The notes under the pieces are model-generated. The model did no database searches, was not told the DNA's origin, and saw only the letters and a program-made list of their open reading frames with translations. From CAZTZL01 sp964617625 (lineage in GTDB: Bacteria > Zhuqueibacterota > QNDG01 > DSAB01): a DNA stretch of 64,000 bases. Shown in pieces: positions 41,628 through 51,209 of the stretch (the first letter of the stretch is position 1; the number at the start of each line of letters is the position of its first letter). The position numbers and the translations under genes were made by a program. Location of the stretch: NCBI GenBank assembly GCA_964617625.1, contig CAZTZL010000004.1:1-64000 (forward strand). The letters are read 5' to 3'.

Positions 41628-41752
41628 AAGTTATCTTTTCTCCAAATCAACAATGATTCTACGATCCGACACCTTTTGTATATTCTACGTATAAAACCGA
41701 TGCGTGTTCATGTAATCGTTGAATATTCTGAACGGATACGATTTTATTCCGA

Positions 41753-42931
41753 TTATATACTGTCTACCATTCTTTTAAGAACATTCGGCCACCAGTTCCG
41801 AATTCCTTTTCTTGTTCCAAGTCGTATGATGATACAATGCTTTCTTGGACTAATATACAAAAATTGTCCAAAAATACCCAATGCAAAATAATCGGATACA
41901 TTCTGTTCAACACAGTGACCCCACCAGTGGTATTGATAATATCCTCTGCCGGTTTGAAACCAGTGAGCCAGCGGTGGCTTGATAAAATCGGAACAATATC
42001 GTTCACGAGTGTCATTCGGATCTTTTTTAGTCGATTCTGCTACCCAAGCCGGTGAAAGAATCTTCTGACCGTTCCATTTTCCGGAGTTTAAGAACAACCG
42101 TCCGAATTTAGCCAGATCGATTGGACGGATACTCAAACCGCTTTCAAATTTTGGAAGGCCGTGTTTTATGCTGTCACAATATAAGTATGCAGGATACTCC
42201 ATCCCGAGAGGCTGCCACAGTTTTTCCTCAAAATAAGGGATAACGGATTGCCCGATTGCTCTTTCTATAATCTGTATCAGAATCAGAGAATGATAATCGT
42301 TATAATGAAAATATTTGCCTGCCGGATTCTTGATCCGGATTCGTGAAATCAATTTGCGGCAATCTATACTAAAATAGGTTTTGATTTGATCCTTCCATGG
42401 GGCATAGCCCTGAGTGAATTCAATTCCCGAATCCATTCGAAGCAGATTGGCAATTGTGAGTTTCTTGAAATATCCGGATTTCAGCACAGGCATATATTTT
42501 GAGACGGGTTCATGAACACTTTGAATGGCACCTTCTCTCAACGCAACACCCAGAAGAGCAGACAGAAATGATTTTGAAATGGAATAGACCCGGAACAATG
42601 AATCTCGTGAAAAACCGTTAAAATAGTTTTCATAAAGAAGTGAATCCTCCTTTATGACGATAAAGGCAGTGGTTCCCGAAAATTCCAGAGACTGCTCGAA
42701 AGAAATGTTTTGATTCCGATTTTCACTATTTATAATGAAGTTTTGGAATAAATCCGGTCGATCCCATTTCTTGAAATTAAAAATGGACTCACTGTTTCTG
42801 ATCAGAACATGAGGCAGAAATAACTGCTCCTCAAATTTCTTCTTGAATCCGTTTTGGATAACATAGGACACATATCGCAAAAAGCCACTGCTATCAGGAA
42901 GAATCCCATTTTTAATCTCTATCTTTTGCAT
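41753..42931 (-). CDS. Beta-lactamase-related serine hydrolase (class C fold)
   Basis: 392 residues. The nucleophile motif S-x-x-K is in YSISKSFLSALLG near residue 144, and HYNDYHSLILIQI near 209 supplies the Y-x-N-like block. The third motif near the C-terminus reads IIRLGTRKG instead of H/K-x-G. Such proteins are usually esterases, D-aminopeptidases or penicillin-binding-protein relatives rather than true beta-lactamases. No signal peptide is seen in the current start, so export is doubtful. It stands alone, between gaps of 125 and 61 nt. Confidence 0.85.
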   Translation of the reverse strand: MQKIEIKNGILPDSSGFLRYVSYVIQNGFKKKFEEQLFLPHVLIRNSESIFNFKKWDRPDLFQNFIINSENRNQNISFEQSLEFSGTTAFIVIKEDSLLYENYFNGFSRDSLFRVYSISKSFLSALLGVALREGAIQSVHEPVSKYMPVLKSGYFKKLTIANLLRMDSGIEFTQGYAPWKDQIKTYFSIDCRKLISRIRIKNPAGKYFHYNDYHSLILIQIIERAIGQSVIPYFEEKLWQPLGMEYPAYLYCDSIKHGLPKFESGLSIRPIDLAKFGRLFLNSGKWNGQKILSPAWVAESTKKDPNDTRERYCSDFIKPPLAHWFQTGRGYYQYHWWGHCVEQNVSDYFALGIFGQFLYISPRKHCIIIRLGTRKGIRNWWPNVLKRMVDSI

Positions 42932-42992
42932 TGTGAAGGATTTCTTAATTTAATCAAATGATGTGCATTTATTATTTTGGTCAGCAACAGAT

Positions 42993-43574
42993 TTATCCGA
43001 ACAGCCATACGAGGCCCTGCATAACGATTCCCGCGCTTAAAGGAATTGTTAAATTGTCATTGATGTCATGAATAAAAATATCAACTGCACAGGCAGTAAC
43101 AACGCCGGCCATGCCGATCAGAAAATGACTGTCAGGCACGATTAAAACATTCAAAAATGCAGAAATCAAAAACATGGCACAGCCTTCTATGCTTCTGTCT
43201 TTCCATATTTTGTGTCTTCCCCATTTTCTTCCAACAATGGCAGCAAGCGCATCCGATACGATCAAGAATAAAAGGGAAACCATTGCGATCCATTTTATAA
43301 ATAAGAAAACTGTTAAAAAACATCCGATAAGAAGATAGGTCGATCCGGTCAATTGGGTGGTCTCGTGATCTCGCAGCAGTTTGCCAAGCAGACCATTAAA
43401 TAATTCACGAAATACATGAGAGTGAAAACGCAGCACCTCGACACAAACAGCCACAAAAACACCCAGACCGATCATGGCAAGTATGATTTTTCGGTCCAAA
43501 AAATGATAACTGAAAGGAACAATGAGCGCAAGAATATGAATGGATTTACGTATGAATTCGCTTTTCAAGTTCAT
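42993..43574 (-). CDS. CTP-dependent lipid kinase (DGK1/SEC59/phytol kinase family)
   Basis: 193 residues with five or more membrane helices. It opens with the family's SEFIRKSIHILALIVPF (the R-K-x-x-H entry) and has VSDALAAIVGRKWGRHK and KDRSIEGCAMFL, the CTP-binding loops seen in diacylglycerol, dolichol and phytol kinases. The lipid substrate is unknown in bacteria of this type; undecaprenol or phytol-like alcohols are candidates. It is 20 nt from rpe and may be the end of, or separate from, the serine hydrolase unit. Confidence 0.85.
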   Translation of the reverse strand: MNLKSEFIRKSIHILALIVPFSYHFLDRKIILAMIGLGVFVAVCVEVLRFHSHVFRELFNGLLGKLLRDHETTQLTGSTYLLIGCFLTVFLFIKWIAMVSLLFLIVSDALAAIVGRKWGRHKIWKDRSIEGCAMFLISAFLNVLIVPDSHFLIGMAGVVTACAVDIFIHDINDNLTIPLSAGIVMQGLVWLFG

Positions 43575-43594
43575 GGTGAGTGCCTCGAATGAGC

Positions 43595-44287
43595 TCAGCG
43601 AAGTCTCAAACGCGCCTGGAATACTTTGTCTGCCAACTTTCGAATTTCCTGAAGCATATGCCCCGGGTCCGGAGCATGATAAATAGAAGACCCGATTGTT
43701 AAAATATCTGCTCCGGCTTGGACCACTGAGGAAACTGTATTCAGATTGATTCCGCCGTCCACTTCAATGGAAATATCGAACCCGGATTGATCGATAAACT
43801 GCCGGATATACCGTATTTTATCAAGCTGCCCTGTAATGAATTTCTGTCCTCCAAAACCCGGATGAACCGTCATCACAAGAATTCGTTTAATATGTTTTAA
43901 ATAAGGTTGAAGCGTTTTAAAATCCGTTTCGGGATTAATGACAGCGCCGGCCTGTATCCCAAGTGCGTGTATTAAATCAAGAAGAGAGTCAAAAGAGGCC
44001 TTCACTTCCTGATGCACATAAATACCGTCTGATCCCGCATCACCGAACGCCTTAATGAATTTTTCCGGCTCTTCGATCATCAGATGCGACCAGAAGGGCA
44101 GTTTTGTTACTTTTCGAAGTGATTCTACGACCATCGGGCCGAATGTCAGGTTGGGAACGAAATGTCCGTCCATAATATCCAGATGAATTCCGTCGGCTCC
44201 GCTCTCTTCAACAATCCTGATCTCACCGGCAAGTTTTGAAAAATCTGCAGAAAGCAGGGATGGACAAATCATAATCTTATTTTTCAA
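43595..44287 (-). CDS. rpe: Ribulose-phosphate 3-epimerase
   Basis: 230 residues, a TIM barrel with all signatures: PSLLSADFSKLAGEI, GIHLDIMDGHFVPNLTFGP, LMIEEPEKFIKAF, TVHPGFGGQKFI and EVDGGINLNTV. Metal ligands are the His and Asp residues of the HLDIMDGHF and VHPG/VDGG loops. It interconverts ribulose- and xylulose-5-phosphate in the pentose phosphate pathway. ATGA overlap with the upstream PASTA gene indicates coupling. Confidence 0.97.
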   Translation of the reverse strand: MKNKIMICPSLLSADFSKLAGEIRIVEESGADGIHLDIMDGHFVPNLTFGPMVVESLRKVTKLPFWSHLMIEEPEKFIKAFGDAGSDGIYVHQEVKASFDSLLDLIHALGIQAGAVINPETDFKTLQPYLKHIKRILVMTVHPGFGGQKFITGQLDKIRYIRQFIDQSGFDISIEVDGGINLNTVSSVVQAGADILTIGSSIYHAPDPGHMLQEIRKLADKVFQARLRLR

Positions 44288-45045
44288 GATTTCTCCTCCA
44301 TAATGCTCACTACCAAATCGATGGATTTCCCCTGTTTGACTTTACTGCCTGGTTCAACTGCCTGGGAAATAACCGTAAACGGAATTAATTTTTCATGCAA
44401 CTGATAGGTTACCGAACCTACCTTAAGCCCCGATTTCCACAACAATGTTTTTGCGGTATCAAAACTTTTGCCGACCACATTGGGCACGATAAATTCCGAA
44501 GGAATTCTTCCAAGGCTGACCGAAATATCCACAATCGATTTGTTGGTGGTGTCGATCCCAGCCGAAATCGATTGTTTGGAAACGGTTCCCTCCGGATAGT
44601 AGTTGGAATATTCGTAGTAGGTGTTTCCGATTGTTAACCCGGCTCCTCGAAGCGTAAATATCGCATCCCTTTCGGATGTTCCGATAACATGAGGAACTTT
44701 CACAATTCGCTCTCCGCCGCTCAGTGTCACATAGATACGTCTTCCCCTTTTGACTTTTGTATAAGGCAGAGGATTTTGGGCAATAACCGTACTCTCCGGA
44801 TAGGTCGCATTGAATGTTGTCGTATCATGAACCATTTTGAAGCCTTGTGATTTTAACATTTTTTCAGCTTGATCATAGGGCATCTCGGTGACATCGACAA
44901 GATCCACTTCGGCACCCTGTTTTGTATAGAGAGGCATGACCGCATAATTCAGTATAACAATCAAAACCAGGAAAAGAACGATAGTGGAAGTTACTCCCAG
45001 CAAAACTGTATTATTTCTCTCAAACCATAATTTCAGATTATTCAT
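44284..45045 (-). CDS. Membrane-anchored triple-PASTA protein without kinase domain
   Basis: About 253 residues. AGGTGG followed by 8 nt supports the ATG at 45045 over a GTG four codons upstream. A single membrane helix (LLGVTSTIVLFLVLIVILNYAV) precedes three PASTA repeats, recognisable by VDVTEMPYDQAEKMLKSQG, VPHVIGTSERDAIFTLRGAG and VPNVVGKSFDTAKTLLWKSG, each ending in a G-x-x-V-x-V-x-x-S-x-G type strand. PASTA repeats bind uncrosslinked peptidoglycan, usually on PknB kinases or PBP2x. Here the kinase is absent and the domain faces the periplasm. It lies between rsmB and rpe, a conserved position in FCB genomes. Confidence 0.88.
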   Translation of the reverse strand: MNNLKLWFERNNTVLLGVTSTIVLFLVLIVILNYAVMPLYTKQGAEVDLVDVTEMPYDQAEKMLKSQGFKMVHDTTTFNATYPESTVIAQNPLPYTKVKRGRRIYVTLSGGERIVKVPHVIGTSERDAIFTLRGAGLTIGNTYYEYSNYYPEGTVSKQSISAGIDTTNKSIVDISVSLGRIPSEFIVPNVVGKSFDTAKTLLWKSGLKVGSVTYQLHEKLIPFTVISQAVEPGSKVKQGKSIDLVVSIMEEKS

Positions 45046-45049
45046 TTCT

Positions 45050-46408
45050 TCAACCACCTTTTTTTAACCGCACTGCGAAGGAACCATCTGTTTGATGAAC
45101 ATCGGGCCAAGTTTTAATCCACCCAGGCTCATCCACCACATTCTTTTTGACAAATTGGCTGGCGTGATCAATTTTATATTCCGGATGATTTTGAAGAAAA
45201 ACTGTAACAATATCATCATTTTCTTCCTGCAGAATGGAACATGTGCTGTAAATTAAAATGCCCCCTTTCCGAACATGTCGATGCGCAGCTCCCAGAAGTT
45301 CTTTTTGAATCATCGTCAATTGTACTATTTGTTGAGGAGTTCGCTGCCATCGTATTTCAGGATGTTTCCTCATCACACCGGAACCCGAACAGGGCGCGTC
45401 CAACAGTACTTTATCGAACAGGCCGAACGGCATTTCAAGTCCGTCCGCTGCGACAGGATAAATGGATTTCAACCCAAGCCTTTTTTGATTTTGCACCAAT
45501 TTACGCAGCCGCATGGGATTAATATCGACTGCAAATAATTTTGCATGGTCTTTAGAAATTTCGGCCATGTGCGTGGTCTTGCCTCCGGGGGCCGCGGCCA
45601 GTTCCAAAATCCGTTCCTCTGACTGCGGATCAATCAGATGCGAAACCAGACCGGCGCTGACATCCTGAACAGAAAAAAATCCATGTTCAAACGCCTCCGA
45701 ACGCAACAAATCTCCCAATCGATTCACAATTAAAAACTCGTCAAGCAGATCCGAGTCTTTTGCTTCAATTCGTTCATAACTTAGTACTTTTCGAACCTGA
45801 TCTTTATCGGTTTTAAGCCGATTGATGCGAATGGACAACCGGGGACGTTCATTGTTGGCCCGGCAGATTGAAACCGTTTTTTCAATTCCCCGGGTATCCA
45901 GCATCTTTTGCACGAACCATAGTGGATGCGACCATTCAACAGAAATGGATTCGCCCGGATTTTCCTCAATTGATGGAAAGAAATAACTGTGCTGCTGCCG
46001 GATGCATTCTCTCAGCACGCCATTGACCCTTCTTCCCCATATCTCGCCCCCAGCTTCCTTGGCCATATCAACAGCCTCATTCACTGCCGCATACACTGGA
46101 ATTCTGTCCGTATATAAAATCTGATAAAGCGCGATTTCAAGATTCCTTTGAATGACCATAGGAATCCGCTCCCATTCTCCAGAATATGTCTGCTTCAATA
46201 TCCAATCCAGACGGCCTGCCCACCGTAATGTGCCCATGACAAGTTCGGTTGTCAATGAACGGTCCTGAACAGAACAAGAATGCCGGCGGAATACATGATC
46301 CAGTATAATTTCTGCATAACCATTCGTCTTGAAAATCCGTTCCAGAATGCGAATGGCAAGCAAACGCGGTTTCACGGATTCATTTGTTAATTGTCTTCCC
46401 ATAACCAC
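45050..46408 (-). CDS. rsmB: 16S rRNA (cytosine-967 C5)-methyltransferase
   Basis: 452 residues. An NusB-like N-terminal domain (LAIRILERIF ... ELVMGTLRWAGRLDW) is followed by an RsmB/RsmF methyltransferase with LELAAAPGGKTTHMAEI, DAPCSGSGVMRKHPEIRW (PCS motif), and the catalytic STCSILQEEND. It methylates C967 of 16S rRNA. fmt ends 5 nt upstream of its start, the usual fmt-rsmB arrangement. Confidence 0.97.
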   Translation of the reverse strand: MVMGRQLTNESVKPRLLAIRILERIFKTNGYAEIILDHVFRRHSCSVQDRSLTTELVMGTLRWAGRLDWILKQTYSGEWERIPMVIQRNLEIALYQILYTDRIPVYAAVNEAVDMAKEAGGEIWGRRVNGVLRECIRQQHSYFFPSIEENPGESISVEWSHPLWFVQKMLDTRGIEKTVSICRANNERPRLSIRINRLKTDKDQVRKVLSYERIEAKDSDLLDEFLIVNRLGDLLRSEAFEHGFFSVQDVSAGLVSHLIDPQSEERILELAAAPGGKTTHMAEISKDHAKLFAVDINPMRLRKLVQNQKRLGLKSIYPVAADGLEMPFGLFDKVLLDAPCSGSGVMRKHPEIRWQRTPQQIVQLTMIQKELLGAAHRHVRKGGILIYSTCSILQEENDDIVTVFLQNHPEYKIDHASQFVKKNVVDEPGWIKTWPDVHQTDGSFAVRLKKGG

Positions 46409-46413
46409 AATAA

Positions 46414-47343
46414 TTAATTCAACACGGTTCCTTCCGTGATGGAATATCCCCTGAGAAAAGCACTGACTTCCAGGCGCCGCTTGCCTTCAAGCTGTACTTC
46501 CGTAACTAAAACCTGACCGTTTTTAGCGGATACAACAAATCCATTTTTTTGAATCTCGCTTATCTCACCGGGAAGACCAAAGCTCTTTGAGTTCTCATTT
46601 ATAACTTTTGCCTTAAATATTTTTAGCCGTTTATCCGCCAGCTGTGTAAATGCCCCCGGAAAAGGAGAAAGCCCCCGGATTAAATTGACGATTTGATCCG
46701 GGGATCGATCCCACTGAATCCTGCAGTGTTCCGGCAATATTTTTGGAGCAGGTGACGGTTCCCCTTTTTGGGGCAACCGTCTGACATTTCCCTTTTCAAT
46801 AAGGTCCATTGCTTTGAGAACGGCATGGGCTCCGATTTTGGAGAGTTTCTCGTGCAGATCTCCTGCATCTTCATCCTTTTCAATCGGGATTTTTTTCTGG
46901 AGTATCAATTCACCTGTATCTACATCTTTTTCGATGAAAAACACACTGACGCCCGTTTCCCTTTCGCCCTGAATCAACGCCCACTGGATAGGTGCAGCAC
47001 CTCTGTATTTTGGAAGCAGAGAGGAATGCAGATTGACTGTTCCTCTTGGCGGAAGCGTGAATACTTCAGGGGGCAAAATTCGAAATCCCACAACGACAAA
47101 ACAATCGGCATGACACTCTTTTAATGCCTGTATGAATTTCGGTTCTTTAAGCCCCTCGGGCTGAAGAACCGGAAGGGCCATCTTCAATGCTTCCTCTTTC
47201 ACCACGGACCCTGCCGGCCTCTGACCCCGCCCTTTCGGACGGTCGGGCCGTGTAACAACACAGACAATTTCATGCTTGCTGTTGTATAATGTACGCAATG
47301 TGGGAAGAGCGAATTCAGGCGTTCCCATGAAAACAAGACGCAT
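46414..47343 (-). CDS. fmt: Methionyl-tRNA formyltransferase
   Basis: 309 residues with GTPEFALPTLRTL near the start, the formyl-donor block HSSLLPKYRGAAPIQWALI (His and the following conserved Asn/Asp region with LPKYRGA), and VFFIEKDVDTGELILQ. The C-terminal OB-like domain is complete. It formylates initiator Met-tRNA, the expected partner of a bacterial initiation system. No def gene is next to it in this window, although that is the usual neighbour. Confidence 0.97.
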   Translation of the reverse strand: MRLVFMGTPEFALPTLRTLYNSKHEIVCVVTRPDRPKGRGQRPAGSVVKEEALKMALPVLQPEGLKEPKFIQALKECHADCFVVVGFRILPPEVFTLPPRGTVNLHSSLLPKYRGAAPIQWALIQGERETGVSVFFIEKDVDTGELILQKKIPIEKDEDAGDLHEKLSKIGAHAVLKAMDLIEKGNVRRLPQKGEPSPAPKILPEHCRIQWDRSPDQIVNLIRGLSPFPGAFTQLADKRLKIFKAKVINENSKSFGLPGEISEIQKNGFVVSAKNGQVLVTEVQLEGKRRLEVSAFLRGYSITEGTVLN

Positions 47344-47352
47344 GCTTCAAAA

Positions 47353-47685
47353 TTACTCCGGTTTTTTATTGAGAAGCTGCGTCACAGATTGCCGGGCCAG
47401 TTCGACTTTCACATTGTCGGCTATTTTAACAATTAAAAGCCCTTCTTTTTCCTTGATGCCCGCAACGGTTCCGATAATGCCGCCGCTCGTTAATATCTTA
47501 TCTCCTTTTTGCAGATTCTTGATCATTTCCTGCTGTTGTTTTTGGCGCTTCGCCTGGGGACGAAGGAGCAGGAAATACATCACGAATATAATGAGAAGAA
47601 GGGGTAAAAAACTTAAAAACGGATTTCCGCCTTTGGCTGCTCCGCCTCCAGCGGTTGCTCCTGCAAGTAAAAGTACATTGTACAC
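47353..47685 (-). CDS. yajC: Preprotein translocase subunit YajC
   Basis: 110 residues: a Gly/Ala-rich start, one membrane helix (FLSFLPLLLIIFVMYFLLL) followed by RPQAKRQKQQQEM, then the conserved KGDKILTSGGIIGTVAGI beta domain. It associates with SecD/SecF. It starts at GTG with AGGAGG at good spacing. It lies between tgt and fmt; a tgt-yajC neighbourhood is common across bacteria, though secD/secF are not in the window. Confidence 0.95.
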   Translation of the reverse strand: MYNVLLLAGATAGGGAAKGGNPFLSFLPLLLIIFVMYFLLLRPQAKRQKQQQEMIKNLQKGDKILTSGGIIGTVAGIKEKEGLLIVKIADNVKVELARQSVTQLLNKKPE

Positions 47686-47700
47686 TGAATCCTCCTTTTG

Positions 47701-48837
47701 TTATGAATGATTATTTTCAATATGATATTGATGGTAAAATGTTTTTCTCCATGTATCAAATGATTCGTTTAAAATAGCTTGTCTGGCCTTTCGAATTAGC
47801 TCAATGTAAAAATAAAGATTATGAATGGATGCCAGACGGAGGCCTAAAATTTCTTCTGCATGAAATAAATGTCTGAGATAGGCTCTTGAAAAATGCCGAC
47901 AGGTATAACATGAACAACCCTCACTGATAGGAGAAAAATCCCGTTCATACTGGCGGTTCTTCACGACAAGCCGTCCCTGCCATGTAAAAACGGTTCCGTT
48001 CCTGCCGTTCCGGGTTGGAATCACACAATCAAACATGTCCACGCCTAAAGAAACAGCCTCAACAATATCTTCCGGTTTGCCTACACCCATAAGATAACGC
48101 GGTTTATCCACCGGAAGCAAATCCGTGCAAAGCGCAGTCATTTCCGACATGACCGATTTCGGTTCACCGACAGCCAAGCCTCCGATGGCATATCCGTCGA
48201 GTTCCAGTTCGATCAGCCTTTCTGCACTAACCCTCCGAAGCGGTTCATACGTACTGCCCTGCACAATACCAAAAAGAGCCTGATTTTTCCCATGCGGCGG
48301 TTCCGTTTCCCGATACCGGATCAGTGAACGTTCCGCCCAGTGAAGTGTCCGATTATTGGCTTTCAATGCATCCTCATACGAACAGGGATAGGAGGCGCAT
48401 TCATCCAAAACCATCATGATATCTGTGCCCAGATTTCTTTGAATATCTACCACAATTTCAGGAGTAAACAGATGATACGATCCATCCAGATGAGATTGGA
48501 ATTTAACTCCCTCATTGGTGATTTTCCGGAGCTCTGCGAGACTGAAAACCTGGAACCCTCCGCTGTCTGTCAATATGGGCAGAGACCAGCCTGTAAAACG
48601 ATGCAGTCCGCCTGCTTCCCGGATAATGCCATCTCCAGGGCGAAGATAAAGATGATAGGTGTTCGCAAGGATAATCTGAGTTCCTATTGCCAACAAATCT
48701 TCCGGTGACAATGTCTTTACGGTTCCCTGGGTTCCCACCGGCATAAAGAAGGGTGTTTGAATCTTTCCATGCGGTGTGGATAAAACACCGGCTCTCGCTT
48801 TTGTCAAAGAACATGTTTTCTCAAGCTTAAATTGCAT
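47701..48837 (-). CDS. tgt: tRNA-guanine transglycosylase
   Basis: 378 residues. Catalytic aspartates are in LTDSGGFQVFSL and MFDCVIPTRNGRNG; the zinc site is CSCYTCRHFSRAYLRHLFHAEE. It exchanges guanine for preQ1 at the wobble position of GUN tRNAs in queuosine synthesis. The short QueG-like gene at 40499 may be related. It ends 15 nt before yajC and starts 4 nt after radA. Confidence 0.97.
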   Translation of the reverse strand: MQFKLEKTCSLTKARAGVLSTPHGKIQTPFFMPVGTQGTVKTLSPEDLLAIGTQIILANTYHLYLRPGDGIIREAGGLHRFTGWSLPILTDSGGFQVFSLAELRKITNEGVKFQSHLDGSYHLFTPEIVVDIQRNLGTDIMMVLDECASYPCSYEDALKANNRTLHWAERSLIRYRETEPPHGKNQALFGIVQGSTYEPLRRVSAERLIELELDGYAIGGLAVGEPKSVMSEMTALCTDLLPVDKPRYLMGVGKPEDIVEAVSLGVDMFDCVIPTRNGRNGTVFTWQGRLVVKNRQYERDFSPISEGCSCYTCRHFSRAYLRHLFHAEEILGLRLASIHNLYFYIELIRKARQAILNESFDTWRKTFYHQYHIENNHS

Positions 48838-48841
48838 CGAT

Positions 48842-50200
48842 TCAAATCAGTTTCTGAACGGCTTCCCGGACCGTATGGACACCGACCAGTTCAAGTCTTG
48901 TCTTGTTTCGCAACGCTTTCAAACCGATATCGGGCAGAACAAGTCTATTGAATCCAAGCCGTTCTACTTCTGCAATTCTTCTTTCGATTTGAGAAACACC
49001 GCGGACTTCGCCGGACAGGCCGACTTCTCCAACCATCGCAGTCTGCGGGTCGATTGGCCGGTCTTTGAGACTGGATGCAACGGCGACAGTGACCGCCAGA
49101 TCCACAGCAGGTTCTGTGAGACGCAGCCCTCCGGCAGCATTGATAAATACATCCTGAGTCCCGAATTTCAGTCCGACACGTTTTTCGAGAACGGCCAAAA
49201 GCAGGGCGAGTCTCCGATGCTCGATCCCTGTGGATGTCCGCTGAGGCATACCGTAACTCGTGGGAGAAACCAGAGCCTGCACTTCAACCAAAAGCGGCCT
49301 CGTCCCTTCCAGACTGACCGTCACAACGGTTCCCGAAGCCTCTCCATGTCTTTGTGAAAGAAGATATTCCGAAGGCTGGGTAACTTCGATAATGCCTTTA
49401 TCCGTCATCTCAAAAAGCCCGACTTCATTCGTCGATCCGAAGCGGTTCTTTACAGCACGAAGAAGGCGATACGCATGCTGCTCATCCCCTTCCAAAATCA
49501 GTAAGCCATCCACAAGGTGCTCAAGTACTCGCGGACCGGCAATACTGCCTTCTTTTGTGACGTGACCGACCAGAAAAACAGGAATTTGTTCTTCCTTGGC
49601 GACCACGCTCAATGTGTATCCGCAAATGCGCACCTGGCTTACATTGCCGGGCAGGCTTTCCATTTGAGATGCATATACCGTCTGGATTGAATCGACGACA
49701 CAAAAATCCGGTTTCTCCTGTCTGAAAACGGATGCGATGGATTCGAGATCCGTCTCCGCCAAAAGACGCAATCTGTCGGAATGAATGGACAGTCTATCCG
49801 ACCGTATTTTAATCTGTTGAAGCGATTCCTCGCCTGAAATGTAGAGTACATTTTTCCCCTGACTGGCGATGAGAGAACAAACCTGCAGTAAAAGAGTGGA
49901 CTTTCCGATACCCGGCGCCCCGCCAACCAGAATGACAGAACCGACAACGATTCCGCCGCCGAGCACCCGGTCAAATTCTTCTGTCCCTGTTTTGATCCGG
50001 GCAAACTTCGGATCCTGAATTTCATCCAGCAAAACAGATTTCGGAACGACCTGTGATGTTCCTGCGCGTTGCCTGGAGACAGGCTGGATTTTTTCCTCAA
50101 TGAATGCATTCCAGGCGCCGCATTCAGAACATTTTCCCATCCATTTCGGGGACGTGTATCCGCAGGACTGGCATACATATTTGGTTCGTTCTTTTTTCAT
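48842..50200 (-). CDS. radA: DNA repair protein RadA
   Basis: 452 residues. A zinc finger C10-x2-C13-x10-C24-x2-C27 opens the protein, followed by a RecA-like core with Walker A GGAPGIGKST, Walker B VDSIQTVY, the RadA-specific KNRFGSTNEVGLFEM and a Lon-like C-terminal domain with FINAAGGLRLTEPAVDLAV. It drives branch migration in recombination repair. It leads the run radA, tgt, yajC, fmt, rsmB, PASTA, rpe. The gap upstream is repeat-bearing. Confidence 0.97.
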   Translation of the reverse strand: MKKERTKYVCQSCGYTSPKWMGKCSECGAWNAFIEEKIQPVSRQRAGTSQVVPKSVLLDEIQDPKFARIKTGTEEFDRVLGGGIVVGSVILVGGAPGIGKSTLLLQVCSLIASQGKNVLYISGEESLQQIKIRSDRLSIHSDRLRLLAETDLESIASVFRQEKPDFCVVDSIQTVYASQMESLPGNVSQVRICGYTLSVVAKEEQIPVFLVGHVTKEGSIAGPRVLEHLVDGLLILEGDEQHAYRLLRAVKNRFGSTNEVGLFEMTDKGIIEVTQPSEYLLSQRHGEASGTVVTVSLEGTRPLLVEVQALVSPTSYGMPQRTSTGIEHRRLALLLAVLEKRVGLKFGTQDVFINAAGGLRLTEPAVDLAVTVAVASSLKDRPIDPQTAMVGEVGLSGEVRGVSQIERRIAEVERLGFNRLVLPDIGLKALRNKTRLELVGVHTVREAVQKLI

Positions 50201-50294
50201 TTTAAATAAATCACAAAATCCTATGGAAAATTCAAATATTCAATCCTAAAGGCTCAATGCCAAATACTCAATAACTTTTTTATCAACCTAAACT

Positions 50295-50474
50295 ATTTCA
50301 TCGAGCATTGAAAATTCAACATTTAGCATAGAACAAGTTAAAACATAATCCGACAATTTACTAATTGTTGCTTTATAATATAAAATGTTCAGTGTTCATT
50401 GCTCGATGCTCAATGTTCAACGGTTTTTTCGGTTGAAATATTTCATTGAGCATTGAAGATTTAACATTTAATAT
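50295..50474. repeat. Diverged direct and inverted repeats in a 281-nt gap
   Basis: A 35-bp unit occurs twice in direct orientation, 50295-50329 and 50440-50474, differing at a few positions; its core is GAGCATTGAA then AATTTA-like sequence. Between them GTTCATTGCTCGATGCTC is a partial inverted copy, and further TCAATGCCAAATACTCAAT-type fragments lie at 50250-50275. No gene is supported here. Confidence 0.55.
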
Positions 50475-50481
50475 GCATAAT

Positions 50482-51207
50482 TTATATATAACTCTTCATA
50501 AATGCTTTCACCATCGGGTGGTTACTCTTTCTCATTTTTGCTGGTGTATCCTCGAAAACGATCTGGCCTGAATGCAGCATCACAATCCTGTCTCCAACCT
50601 TCAACGCACTGTACATATCGTGTGTCACAACAATCGAAGTAATGCCCAGCTCTTTGCTGGTTTTAATAATCAAATCATTGATTGTATCGGCAACGATCGG
50701 ATCGAGTCCCGTTGTGGGCTCATCGAACAGAACAAATTCTGGGTCCATGATGATTGCCCGAGCAAGACCGACCCGTTTTTTCATCCCTCCGGAAAGCTCG
50801 GACGGCATCTTGTCATTGATTCCGGAAAGGCCAACCACGGCCAGTTTTTTCTCTACACGTTTTTGAATTTCTTCAGCGGATAATTTGGTGTGCTCTTTTA
50901 GCGCCAATCCAATGTTCTCTTCAACGGTCATGGAATCGAAAAGCGCTGAATTCTGGAACAGCATTCCAAATTTTTCTCTGTAATGGAAAAGTTTTTTTCT
51001 GTTTAATGTGGTGATTTCCACATCGTCTACAAAGATATGGCCTCCATCGGGTTGAATTAAACCGATAATCGATTTAAGCAATACGGTTTTCCCGCAACCG
51101 CTCTGCCCGATGATGACCAGGGTTTCTCCCTTGTTTATACTCAAGTTGACATTCTTTAGTACAACTTTGTCATCAAAGTATTTTTTTAATTTTTCGATTC
51201 GAATCAT
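50482..51207 (-). CDS. mlaF: ABC transporter ATPase, MlaF type
   Basis: 241 residues with Walker A GQSGCGKTVLL, Q-loop FQNSALF, signature LSGGMKKRVGLARAI and Walker B FVLFDEPTTGLDP, then the switch His in VVTHDMY. The GMKKR variant of the signature is typical of the MlaF/Mkl group, which powers phospholipid transport between the membranes. It is 2 nt downstream of the permease gene. No MCE-domain (MlaD) gene follows within the window. Confidence 0.93.
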   Translation of the reverse strand: MIRIEKLKKYFDDKVVLKNVNLSINKGETLVIIGQSGCGKTVLLKSIIGLIQPDGGHIFVDDVEITTLNRKKLFHYREKFGMLFQNSALFDSMTVEENIGLALKEHTKLSAEEIQKRVEKKLAVVGLSGINDKMPSELSGGMKKRVGLARAIIMDPEFVLFDEPTTGLDPIVADTINDLIIKTSKELGITSIVVTHDMYSALKVGDRIVMLHSGQIVFEDTPAKMRKSNHPMVKAFMKSYI

Positions 51208-51209
51208 AA

